DNA from: Gnetum montanum
Taxonomy: Eukaryota > Streptophyta > Gnetopsida > Gnetales > Gnetaceae
DNA length: 64,000 nt
Direction of reading: 5' to 3'
Assembly (NCBI GenBank): GCA_015680685.1
Contig: MNCI01020473.1
Location: forward strand, 482,118-546,117
The notes under the pieces are model-generated. The model did not search any database. It worked only from the letters and a program-made list of their open reading frames with translations, and was not told where the DNA came from. A program made the translations under genes and the position numbers. Position 1 is the stretch's first letter. The number at the start of each line of letters is the position of its first letter. Positions 43,131 through 54,479 of this stretch are shown here, one piece after another.

Positions 43131-45090
43131 ATGTCTCTTTTTCAAGGAAGTGATAATGCACTGTATAACAAAAAATTTCATTGGAGAACTAACAAGATAT
43201 ATGTTGAAGGGAGTTGGAGTGACGAACGTCATGTAGGGGTTTCATATGTTCATGAAAATCCTAATAGCACTCAAAGACTACATTCACCTAAGATGGAAAA
43301 CCTTGAAGGAGATAAAGTAAGTCCTAGATTAGGAAAGGTCTTAAAGTATAAGACATCCTCAAAACATGGAAAAGATAAATCAAGGAACCCTAGGGAATAT
43401 TGTAGAATCTATGGAAATCCTTCTTTTGCTCATCTTCCTCTCCTGCTTCAACATCTAGTTTTGATGAAGATGAATGTAGGTATGGAGACAAAGCTCCTCT
43501 AAAGGGTCAAAATAAAAATAGAAATTAAACCCATAGGAAAAGTCAAAGACATCAACATGAACATAGACAACATCATCAAGATCAAATGAATAAAAATTAT
43601 AAATTTTCATCATAACATGTCTGAAGATGATGAACCCTTATTGGAAACTAAAAGCCTAATGCAGATCACAAAGGTAGTTAAGATATCTCACAGGCATCAC
43701 AAAGAGAGGTTCCTACCTAGGCTTGATATGAATAATATTCCTAAATTTGCAAGAGGCTATTATTAGGATCCACAACATCATTTACAAGCCTTCCATGATG
43801 CTTGTGCCTTTTACAACATTAAAAGTGGGTGTCAAAAGCTCAAGCTATTTCCTAGGACACTAATCAATAGAGCTAAAGTGTGGTATAGATCATTGAAACC
43901 AAATTCAATCTAATGGTGGTCCACAAGCTAGATCTCTTCAACAAGAAATATCAAACCTATGTAAGGGTGTCCAACCTAAGGAGACAAATCCAAGAATGGA
44001 AGTAAGAACAACATGAACCTTTGGACATGGCCTTAGATAGATATTATTCTCTACTGAATAGATCCCCAGGTCATGCTTTCCCTAGGGAAAGGTAACTTTT
44101 CCACATCATAGATGGGCTTTGTAATGAAACAAGGGATATCCTTGGGATGTATGCCCTAGGTCAATTATACGAGCTATAAATCCATCAGATCCAATAGTTA
44201 ATTAAGGGCATGGAAAAAGAAGAAGAAGAAATATGCAAATGGTAGAATGTTGATAAATATCACTAGGACCCAAATCTTCAAAAGAAGGACGTCCATATCT
44301 AGGATAAGGAGAAACAGGTTGCTTTTGATAAGGTGATCCCACAATGAACCTTGTCGATACAGAAGTCTATTGATGAACTTGAAAAAAAGTTTAATAGGAT
44401 GTCAAAGTGGATATATGAAAGCATTACAACTCTTGTAGAGATGGTAGAGAAGAATTTAGAACTAAAAAAACTAGGTGATCACTATAAATGGAGCAAGTAG
44501 TATCAAAAAATATCTAGGAATACTTTTCGGCAAACAAGAAAAATGGCTGAAAAAAGTGAGGCTATAGACTCAACCACATATATGACCATCCCAAGGGTCA
44601 TTGCCTTGTCTTGTTACATCTACATGAGTATTGGGTAGGTGCATTAAATCTAAATTTTCTATAAAAGCACATGCCTAGGAGATTTTCTTTTCCACACAAT
44701 AATGATAACTAGTTCTACAAGCAATTGTACTATCCTAGGAGGAGTTATTACCAACCTCAACACTATCATCAACCGCAATGGCAAAACCCACAATTGTGGG
44801 GGAGGCCACCACTAAACCAACCCTATCCTTCCTATCTACCAAAACTATATGGATATTATGTTCAACACCCTATTTCTCCAACTAGTTCCACGTCCTCTAC
44901 TTCAAATTGCCACTATCACTCTCCTAGGTATCGTCCACCTAGGACATTTCCTGAAGGATAACCACTTGGAGCCTCTTACAATCCATCCTATCCTTGATGT
45001 CCTCATACTCCACCTCCTCATGTGTCATCACTAGCAACATAGGAATGTTCAACATTACAACATCAACAAATTAATTTCACTTATGCTACA
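43131..45090 (+). pseudogene. gag of element F, decayed
   Basis: ATG at 43131 (MSLFQGSDNALYN) opens 123 codons unlike the Ser-rich start of AB, C and G. The core at about 43700-44260 matches them: LDMNNIPKFARGYY, LQAFHDACAFYNIKSGCQKLKLFPRTLINRAKVWYRSL, then EPLDMAL and RDILGMYALG. A Tyr/Gln/Pro-rich tail (YYPRRSYYQPQHYHQPQWQN) is open from 44725 to 44961. The zinc-knuckle-like motif is reduced to YDHPKGHC near 44585. The text ends near 45090, where AB and C would go on to the protease. Confidence 0.8.
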
Positions 45091-46311
45091 CATTAATTTG
45101 TAGCATCAACATCAAGTGGATTTTTGAATTCTCTTTGGCCATTTCAATATGTTCTATCATGTTGATTTGGTTGTAATTATATCCTTGTAGACCTAACACA
45201 AAATGGAAGTAAGAGTAACATAAAAGGGCACTGAATAAATTTCTGAGGGTCCCAATGGAAAGACATATATCCATGATTAAAGGTTAGTAGCTTCCCAAAT
45301 CATTCAAAAAAAAAACAACCATGCCATAAATAAGCTTCCCCCTTGAACTAAACGACAAGTGATGTTACTCTTTGCAACTATGGTAGTCTTATGGTTGTTG
45401 GCCGACGTGATGAAATAATGCGATGTCACTAAAATGCGGTTTGAACATTGTTTAAACCTTGGAAATAAGGGCTAATGATTACTTAACCATTAATAACATA
45501 CAAAAATTCATTGTGCCTATGGTAAAATACCTCACATCCCAATTTCTACAATCCTTTCTATAGTCCATCTCATCTAATTGTCTATATGATTCTAACTTGC
45601 AATTTTGTGCAACATAGAATTATTTTCTCAAATTGGTGGTTTTAACATGTGTGTTCTTTTCATAGGTATGTGTTGCATTCAACACCTTTAGTGCCTATAA
45701 ACATTTTTAGGTGTGGTTATACAAGGGCATCATAGGCTAGAAGCCTACTTTGGGAAGGATCCACGTGTGTAACTATTGTAACTTGTACTTTTTAAATTTT
45801 ATGCTTTCCCTTATCATATAATTGATCCATTCCACAACATAGGTATAATACCCCTTTACTTGCATCTTCTAAAGCTTTTAAACATCGATGAATCCTTCTT
45901 CTAACATTTCAATTACCTAAAATTTATTTCCTACTAACCCCAGAACTATGAACCTAACCTAAAATATTTCAACCAATCATATACCTTTAATTTCCATCTT
46001 TAGTACCCTCATTAAATGCAAATTCATGAACCCTGATATTGACAACTTGATATCAAGTTGGACACAATGTTGAATACCTAATATTGGGTCACAAAAAACC
46101 TATATATATGACCCCTGTGATGCCTAAAAATCCATTCTCTTCATTTGCAACCAGGGGAGTTTTTCAAATTTCCTCTTGTGACTCAAAGCTTTGTGCAATC
46201 AACTTCTACTTGCAATAGTTTGCTCTCTGTAACTTTCATTCTCATACCATTTGAACCTATTTGACCCTAGAGTGTTCAAGTTAGTCATGGGAGGTGCTTA
46301 CATGGAAACCT
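45091..46311 (+). other. Conserved noncoding spacer of element F
   Basis: Homologous to 39180-40420 of element I. CTATATATATGACC near 46100 is TATA-like and is followed by a leader-like string. The right edge is the insertion point of G; the element resumes at 53885. Confidence 0.6.
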
Positions 46312-47215
46312 TGATGAGCGACAAGGTACCCCTACGTGCAACCATACAAATCACGAAGCATTCACATGCCATCCAGTCAAATTCTATGAATTTTATCATT
46401 TCTAGTGCACTAGCCCTTTAGGAAGTGAATCTAGCCTTAAGGTTAATCATTGTCTTCCTAATTACACTTGTGACATTTGTTGCTATGGTTAAGTGTAACT
46501 GAGGTATTCGAGTTTTATCATTTTTATGTTTCATAGTTAGGTGCTTGAAATGTAGATAAAAGGAATTTGATTAACTAATCTAAATTAAATAATTAACTAA
46601 TTAGTTAACTAATCCCAACATAAGCATTCATTCCCACTTTCCATACATGTCTTGAACCCACATATCCACTGCTAGGTAACCAAGCACTATGTTACTGGGC
46701 AAACCAAGCAATAACGCTACTAGGATTACCAAGCAAATACATGTTACATTTGAAGTAGTCATTAACGTAATAACTAGAAAATATTTAATAACTAATTGAA
46801 AGAATTTAATAAATAATTGAAAATAATAATTGCATAAATAAAATAGCTAATCTAACCAAAGTGCTACAAGTTTTATTATAAAGCTCATCTTTATTTCCAC
46901 ACACACTATCGTGCTTAGGTACAATCATGTTCAAATAAAGATTTGTACACTCAATGACTCCTATTGTAATCACTTGGAGGAAAAATTCTAACTTTAAAAT
47001 GGAAACAATGCAAGAGCTGTATTGCAACTACAATCTCTACTTAGGCCATAAATACGACTACAAGTGCATATTTATAGCTGACCATAGGTACTACATTGAT
47101 GGGGCCATGTCGATGCATGATATGATGCATCAACTAGGTCTCATCAATGAGCCCCAAATGATGAGGCCACATTGACAAGGTCTCATCAACACAACTAACA
47201 AAACACAACTCATTG
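46312..47215 (-). repeat. 3' LTR of element G (left side)
   Basis: Reads on the minus strand; its plus-strand start is TGATGAGCGAC (the CTCATCA end). It aligns with 52944-53884. It lacks about 40 bp near the middle that the right copy has (the segment around 53390-53430). Confidence 0.9.
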
Positions 47216-47228
47216 TACCCTCAAGACT
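47216..47228 (-). promoter_or_regulatory. Polypurine tract of element G
   Basis: On the minus strand AGTCTTGAGGGTA precedes the LTR, the decayed form of TCATGGGGGTA. A shared box (GGACAAGTTTTCATTTAGTC) lies just upstream. Confidence 0.6.
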
Positions 47229-47455
47229 AAATGAAAACTTGTCCTCAAGTTCTTTTACAAAATTGGAAAGTTATGGAATTATTGATTAACTTTTCCTCAA
47301 ACAAAACACACTAACTAACTTAACAAAAGGTGGAGTGTATGAATCAACACATTACAAAAAATGAAGGTGTTCAAGACACAAATTTGAACACCATGACTCA
47401 AATCTTCAAAATTAGATAGCACATTCCTTTATGCTATGAAGCTTGTTAGAGAAGA

Positions 47456-49740
47456 TCAGATGATCCTAGGTGGTGGTGGTTCTTGAGGCTCCAAGGAACC
47501 TTCACTGGCTTCATGCATAGGTAATTAAGATGGTCGTGGCTATCTTGCTACTATTTTAGCTTCAGGTAAGAGGCAGAAAGCATCTAGCAATGCTTTCATT
47601 TTCTCCTCCTTACTCTTGGGATCATGCACCATCCACATAGCTTCCCTAATGTGGGTTGGAATAGGCACATCCTAAGTACATGGGATTGTTGGAAATAATT
47701 CCTCCACATTAATGAACCAAGTAGTGAACTATTTGTGTTCAATGTCAAATTCCCTAACTATGTTCTTTATCTTCTAGTATTCATTCATCCATTTGGCTAG
47801 GTTCTCAATGATAGCTCATTGATCTTTGAATCACCCTCTAAGAACTGCGAGTTCAGCATTTACAATCTCAAGCTTCTGCTTGGTGTCTTTGTGGTTCTTG
47901 AACTCGACCTCATATAGTACATATGATCTAGCCACTTGTTTCTCCAATTCTAACCATGGTCACCCAACAGTCAGCATTGCTAGGTTTTTTTAATGAAGAT
48001 TGGTCAACTCTATGTACTCTATCATCTCCTCAATTTCCAACTCCTTCAAATAGATCTCTAGTTTGTTGTAGGTGTTAATCCCATCAAGGATGGACTGCAA
48101 TGTTTCTCTTCCTTGTTGGAGTTGCTAGAGGGCTTCATTTAGTTTAGCCTTCTTCATATGAATTTGTTTTTCATTCACTTCCTTCTACAATCCAACCTAT
48201 TCTCTATAGTGATTTTTATTTTTCTCAAATTTAAGTGCTTCATTCTTCTAGATGGTGATCTCAATGGTAGAATTTTGATACAAGGTGTGTACCTCCTCCA
48301 TTGATAGGTTGTAGTTTTCCATGGCTAATTTCCTCAGTTCAATTTTTACCCTAGTAAGATACTCCTATTGTTGATGAATGAATTCTTACATTTGATATTT
48401 CTAAGCATCAGCATTTTATAGGAAATGATTCTGTGTAATCAATGCTTCATTCTTTTGGCACATCTGATTCAAGTCCTTCTAGATTAATTACATTTTAGCT
48501 TCTACAATGGATTATTTAAAGATGGTCATTACTGCCTCCTCCTTAGACTTCTAAAATCATTCTCAAAGTTTTTTGATAGCTTCATCTCTTGTCACTACTG
48601 GGCTGAGGATTTCTTGATCAGCAAGTCAGGCACGAAGTTTGGCAACCTCCATAGATAAGCATTGATTTTGCACTTGGGCTATTTCTAGTTGCCCTACCAA
48701 AATAATACATCTTTACTTGCATTTAGCAGCTCTGATTGGGTTGTAGTGATGTTCTCTAGAAGCAAAAAAATGTTTGGAGTCAACTGCCCAGGTCCTACTA
48801 GTCATTCCAACAATTGTTCATGTTGAGCTACGTTCAATTTTCCACTAATTGTGCCTATGGATATCTACACATCCTAAAGTGTAGATACATCTAGTACAAT
48901 CATTGTGGATGCATTCAATACTTCTACTACATGATCAACAATCACTTTTACCATTTTCTCCTACCCTTGGTGCTACATCACCAAGATAGTTACCTCTTCA
49001 CCTCCCTCCAATCACATTGAGAAAGTGGTGGCATTCTTAGATATTTCTGGGAATAGATGATGTGTTGCTAGTGACACCATCACCTCTTGAGCATTGGGAT
49101 CTGACCTCAAAGGTAGTTTCATTCGTTGAGAAGAGAAAATGGGACCACCTCTCTTGATTTGGCTAACTATTTGGGCCACCTCATTAAGGTGACTCATCAC
49201 TGGCTGATACACAAATGGATTTTCCCCACTTATTTCTACTTGTTGCTCTTGTTTGCTCAAAAGTTATTCTCATATTTTCTGCAAATGCTCAATGGTTGCA
49301 CAAGCCTTTGGTATTGTTTCTTGAGTGTGTAGTGGTGGTAGCAGCTCCTCTAATTAAGTCATTGTTGACATTTTTTTTCATGATCTTAAACCATGAAGCC
49401 AAAGGAGTATGCCTAAGTGTGTCATTGGAGTAGCAAACAATGCCTACCTTCTTGCAAAGTTTCCTAATGAGGTATGGAAATGGCAAGATCTTCCTTGCAC
49501 ATCTATTTTTTTAAGACACTTTTCAATTTCCAAGTATAGTAGTTGTGGAAGGTTAATGAGGAATTTCCTACTTAGAGCAATGCATGCTTGAGTAGAGAAG
49601 ATATTTACCTTACTTGGCCTCACCATTGGATTGAGGTATCATCATCTTCATTAGAGAGTTGGAAATGAACTTGTTCAATTTTATCCATGCCTTCAACATA
49701 TGCACATGTTAGGCTCTCAATTGGCTTCACACATAGTGTG
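47456..49740 (-). pseudogene. Env-like domain plus coiled-coil ORF of element G
   Basis: Read right to left: ALSRKFLINLPQLLYLEIEKC, then FPYLIRKLCKKVGIVCYSN, the C-terminal half of a domain resembling the plant env-like or 'putative plant transposon protein' domain. A long helical region follows (about 48900-47800) with heptad-like Leu/Lys/Glu stretches, e.g. LSMEEVHTLYQNSTIEI and KKAKLNEAL. The tail is WFINVEELFPTIPC, DVPIPTHIREAMWMVHDP, KEEKMKALLDAF, and a stop at 47456-47458 after a Pro-rich end. The N-terminal WYLG part of F is absent here; it directly follows the protease linker. Function unknown. Order and tail agree with F, H and I. Confidence 0.7.
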
Positions 49741-49759
49741 CTACTATCTAATCAACTAT

Positions 49760-50560
49760 CATCCATTGGGTACCTTCCTATTTTGTGGCTGCTGCATACA
49801 GACACCTTTGAATATTGATCTCTTGCACACACTAATTCTCTGCTTTAATTTGTGTACTTTGGATTGACCAAATATTTTACATGTAATTTCATCCATTATC
49901 ATTGAACATAATGCATGGAATATGTTTCTTCTCAATGTTTCCTAGCTCATTTTCCTTAGATATTTCTAAAGATAGGTCCCTTATACCCATTCTTGCATCA
50001 ACTATGATTAACCAAGCTCTTCCCATAATGATGGGGAAGTCACTTTTGCAGTTGTTCACTTTGATAACTAGAAAATTAGTAGGATAACACCACCTACAAA
50101 TTGTGATCACAATGTCCTCTACTAATCCTAGAGGGATTGTAATCTACTGATCTTCTAATTCGAGATGAATGTTGCTCTTCTTAAGAGGTGGTAGGTTCCA
50201 AGCCTTGTACGTGTCATGGGAGATAAGATTAACTCCAAAACCAAAGTCAAGAAGAGCTTTTCATGGCTTTTGTCTAGCAATCTATACATAAATGAGTGGA
50301 CTTACTTGGTCAAATCTTTTTGTAGGAAGATTTCTAGCCTTGATCCAGTCAGAAACAACATGGGTTAGCATTACTAGGTGACACTTGGTTTGAAGGGCAC
50401 TTGAAGGTATTTAATGTAGAGGATGAGAATGCTAGAGATGTAAGGTGATCAACTGAAGTATATTGTGAGGGCTAGAGAGGGCTGCTAGCCTAAAAGAAAG
50501 ATATTTTTCTAGATCAGTTGTCCAAACAACTTGGATAAAAAATTAGTTGTGAGTGTACAG
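49760..50560 (-). pseudogene. Aspartic protease of element G
   Basis: MLTHVVSDWIKARNLPTK, SPLIYV, KALLDFGFGVNLIS (active site D-F-G, second position changed), WNLPPLKKSNIHLELE, then an open run 50110-49889 with FLVIKVNNCKSDFPIIMGRAW and LSLEISKEN. The same text occurs in AB and C. The linker that follows (to about 49760) is short and then joins the env-like ORF, so pol is deleted. Confidence 0.8.
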
Positions 50561-50899
50561 CCATCATAGCATTTCATTGTTGCAACTATGGAGGAATCTC
50601 ACCCTACATGGACGAAGTATGAGGTAACTGGGTTAAAGGTGGAGATGTATGTGCAAAGGGATGCAGAGAATGGTATGGATATAGATATGGGTTTTCCCCT
50701 TGAGTAGATGGTGAATGTGTTTAGTGATACTTTGGAGGGTAACAATGATGCTAGAATGATGTAGGACTTGTAGAGCTTCTAGGGGAGATGGGCTATTGAA
50801 CATGATATCCATATGGATCTAGTTTCCTATATAAGGGTATTGTTGCCTTGGTAGTGGCATTCCCCATGATTGTGGTTGGTACCACTGTTGGTATTATTT

Positions 50900-52790
50900 A
50901 TAAGGCTGTGGAGGAGTTCCACTTAGGTAGTAAGCTTATTTTTTCTAGGTAATTGTCTTGCAACTTACCTAAGTGCTAGGTGAGGATTCAATGTGTACAC
51001 TCCAAACTCTTGTAAGTGTGACACTATAAGGAAACATCCCTTTGGATGTTCGTATTGGAGAATGTCACATTCAATTTCATCATCAAAGTTAGACTTCACA
51101 ACTTCCTCTACTACAGCATCTTTGCCCTTACCTCTTCTTTTCACCTCCTGCAATAATGGTCACTATTTTGCTCTTTGGATTCTTTAGCAATCTTCAAAGT
51201 AGTTTGAAATTTTTCATCCAAAGAGTCCCATAACTTGTCAACCTCAGCCAAAATATTAGAAATGAATTTTTGGATGGGCAAGATCTTTCTGTTGACCACT
51301 TCATTGAGTGGTGATTCCTCCTTGTCACAAAATTGGACCTCTCCTTTTTTGATGGATGAGTTCCTATTATATTCTTTAGGACTTTCCCTTTTTCGTAGGT
51401 CATCTTCCTCTTTTGCTACCTACTCAGTTAACCTTTGGATCTAATAAGATCTCCATTTAGACAATCTTCCTTGGGCATAAATCCCAAGGGTTCTTCTTGT
51501 TTCTGCTCTAAGTCCATCTATGATGTGGTAAAGTTATTTCCTCTGAGAATAACCATGGCCAAGGCATCAGTGTAGGAGTGAATAGTATCATCCCATGGTG
51601 GCATCCAAGGGTTCATGTGTTCTTTATTTCTAAACTTGGATGTGCCTTCTTAGATTAGATACTCTGGAATATGTCTGGTCTTTGTCATTCAATAACTCCA
51701 ACATAGTACTCTATCTATGGATAGATTCCAACTCTGAGGATTCATACTAACTTTCAACTTCCTTAATGAGTGTCCTTGGGAAAAGCTTGAGTTTTTTCCA
51801 CTCATTCTCTATGTTTTGTAATGCATAGGCATCTTGAAAATCCTATAGATGTGTTTCTAGATTAGATTTGTATCCCCCTTCAAATCTTAAGATATTGTTC
51901 ATGTCCAAGCACTTGATCCAACTATCCTTCATATGCCTAGTTCAGATTTTCACTGCCTCTATGATGTTGAGCATACTTTGAGTTACCAATAGCAGTTTAT
52001 CACCATCGTTGCATTGATGATGCTGATGATGGTTTCGGCCACCCCTTTGGTTTTGGTGGCCTTCACAATCATTGTTATCTTAGTGATCATCTTCATCATA
52101 GTTTTTTTGACAATGGCTTTCATGAGAACCATCAGATGAAGAGGAATGTTTGAAATTGGATGAAGAAGATGAAGAGGAAGATGGATTGCCACCATCACAG
52201 TAGTGTCCACCACCACTCTTACATTTATTACAATCATCTTCCTTAGATCCCTTGCTATTATGATGCTTGCCCAAGTCTCTACCTTGGCTATCACTCTTTC
52301 ATGAACCCAATTTATGAATAGTGGATCACAGGGTCAGGTTCACATCCTTGCCATCAGTAGTAAGGGGTGGAGAATCTTCATGTTGAGAACCTTCAGTAGG
52401 AGGATCCTCAATGTCATTTTAATTTAGTAGGAAGAAGGGATTGGTATAATGTTTTCCCTTTGTAGCTTCATGAAGTTTCTCCTAACATTGATCTCATTTT
52501 CATTGTGTTTTAGTAGGACAGTATTTTTGAGTGTCATATCCATCCACAACATATTCTTCATGAAGATCTACTATGTCCAACATCTTAAGGATTTTGAATA
52601 GCATCCTGGGCATAGATCGATCGAGGGACAAGACAATGTTGTCCTCCATATCACACCATTACAGCTGTTCATCCTAATGTAGGATGAAGATGAAGTTCAA
52701 CACAAACTCATCTAGATGAGTGTATACCACCTTGCATTCTTATGGAACCAATGGCTTGGTATCCTCGTGCTTGTGAGAAGAAGAAGACAT
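50900..52790 (-). pseudogene. gag of element G, decayed
   Basis: ATG at 52790 opens MSSSSHKHED. A low-complexity GGHYCDGGNP then an eight-Ser run lies at about 52200-52150. The core (about 51900-51450) reads LDMNNILRFEGGYKSN, LKLFPRTLIKEVES, HEPLDATMG and YHIIDGL. Towards the end (about 51060) CDILQYEHPKGC is the zinc-knuckle-like motif with one Cys lost. Domain order equals that of AB and C. Confidence 0.82.
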
Positions 52791-52922
52791 TTTGCAAAAG
52801 AAAAAAAAAATTAGTGTGTTTTTATAACTCTATGTATAGTGGGAATGATAATGACCTTGAGGTTTATATAACAATATTAATGTTATTCACTTAAACCTAA
52901 ATAGAGCATGTTCCACAAACAA

Positions 52923-52943
52923 AGTCCCTAACAATGATTCCAA
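52923..52943 (-). promoter_or_regulatory. Primer-binding site of G, decayed tRNA-Asp type
   Basis: Minus strand TTGGAATCATTGTTAGGGACT, next to the LTR end; similar to the AB site TTGGCGCCCTTGTTAGGGACT. Confidence 0.7.
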
Positions 52944-53884
52944 TGATGAGTGGAAAGGTACCCCTATGCCCAACCATGCAAATCACAAAGTGTTCATGCA
53001 TGATCTTGTTCAATTCTATAGACTTTGTCATTTTCAATGCACTAGCCCTTCAGGAAGTAAATCTAGCCTTAAGGCAAATTTTTTTCTTTCCAATTACACT
53101 TGTGACATTCATTGGTATGGTTAAGTGTAACTAAGGCATTTGAGTTTTATCATTTTTATGTTTTATAGCTGGGTGCTTGAAATGTAGATAAAATGAATTT
53201 GATTAACTAATATAAATTAACTAATTAACTAATTATTTAACTAATCTTAACATAAGCATCCATTCCCACTTTCTATACACATCTTGAACCCACGTATCCA
53301 TTGCTAAGCCACCAAGCACTACGCTACTAGGCAAACCAAGCAATATCACTACTAGGATTACTAAGCAAATACGTGTTATCCTTGAAGCTACCATACTTAT
53401 GTGTGTAATCTATCTTGCTTAATTACCTCATTAAAGTAATAACTAGAAAATATTTAATAACTAATTGAAAGCATTTAATAAATAATTGAAAATAGTAAAT
53501 GCATAAATAAAATAGCTAATCTATCCAAAATGCTGCAAGGTTTATCAGAAAGCTCATCTTTATTACCGCACACACTATTGTGCTCAAGTACAACAATGCT
53601 TAAATAAAGATCTATACACTCAATGACTCCTACTATGGGCACTCGAAGAAAAAATTCTAACTTTCAAATAGAAAAAATGCAAGAGCTCCACTACAACTAC
53701 AATCTCTACTTATGCCATAAATGCAGCTGCAAGCACATATTTATAGCTAACCATAGGCACTACATCAATGGGGCCACATCGATGCATGATATGATGTGTC
53801 AACTAGGCCTCATTGATAAGGCTTAGACAATGAGGCTGCATCAACGAGGTTTCATCAACGCAATCGACAAAACATGACTTATCA
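52944..53884 (-). repeat. 5' LTR of element G (right side)
   Basis: Reads TGATAAGTCATG...CCACTCATCA on the minus strand. The U3 has GATGCATCGATGTGGCC-type motifs in the first 140 bp (53884-53745). Followed on the plus strand by the AACCT duplication. Confidence 0.92.
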
Positions 53885-54479
53885 AACCTTATGCCAATTT
53901 TTCAAAACTCACTATCACTTGGAAGATATTACAAGGGTAAAAGTGTTAAAAACCTTAAGTGTTATAATGAATAATCAATCATATAAATGCTAGAAACTTT
54001 AAATTTTTTACCCAAGGGACCATAATTGTCATAAGAAGCCATACATAAAGTAAAAGGAACCAATTATGAAGGGTCATAAAGGAAGATAAATACTTTTTGG
54101 ACATTTTTCTAAAACAATTCTAACTCTACAATCATGCAAACTAAAAAACTTAATGAAACTAAGGTCATGAGTATGGTATAAACCCATTAATGATAAATAA
54201 CAACACCTTAGTAACATCTGATCTTTCATTAATTGTAGATGAGCCCAAAAAGAGAAGCGAAAGGAGAACCTTTGTACGGAGTAGCCAAATTCGCAAGAGG
54301 TGGTAGGGGCTAACAAGGAGAGCATGTGAAGCATGAGGAGTACAAAGCCTAATCATTCAACATCCATTAAGAGGCTCCTATCATAGGGTAGTCAGTCCAA
54401 GGAGAGGCTATAGAACCACAAGATCCTATGCAAGGACAATGTGTTACATTGTCCTCAGAATGCCTTGAGGCCATTTAAG

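Larger units (their letters stand above)
46312..53884 (-). mobile_element. Element G: pol-less Athila-like element, minus strand, nested in F
   Basis: LTRs of 904 bp (left) and 941 bp (right), target duplication AACCT (46307-46311 and 53885-53889), and a tRNA-Asp-type primer site next to the right LTR on the minus strand. The internal 5.7 kb read on the minus strand: gag, protease, then the env-like/coiled-coil ORF with no RT, RNase H or integrase between. It is the youngest insertion in this stack by nesting. Confidence 0.92.

Noticed and set aside
51983-52294. Minus-strand frame of 103 codons rich in Ile/Met/Lys
   Set aside because: It is an alternative frame of the Ser/Gly/His-rich part of gag of element G.
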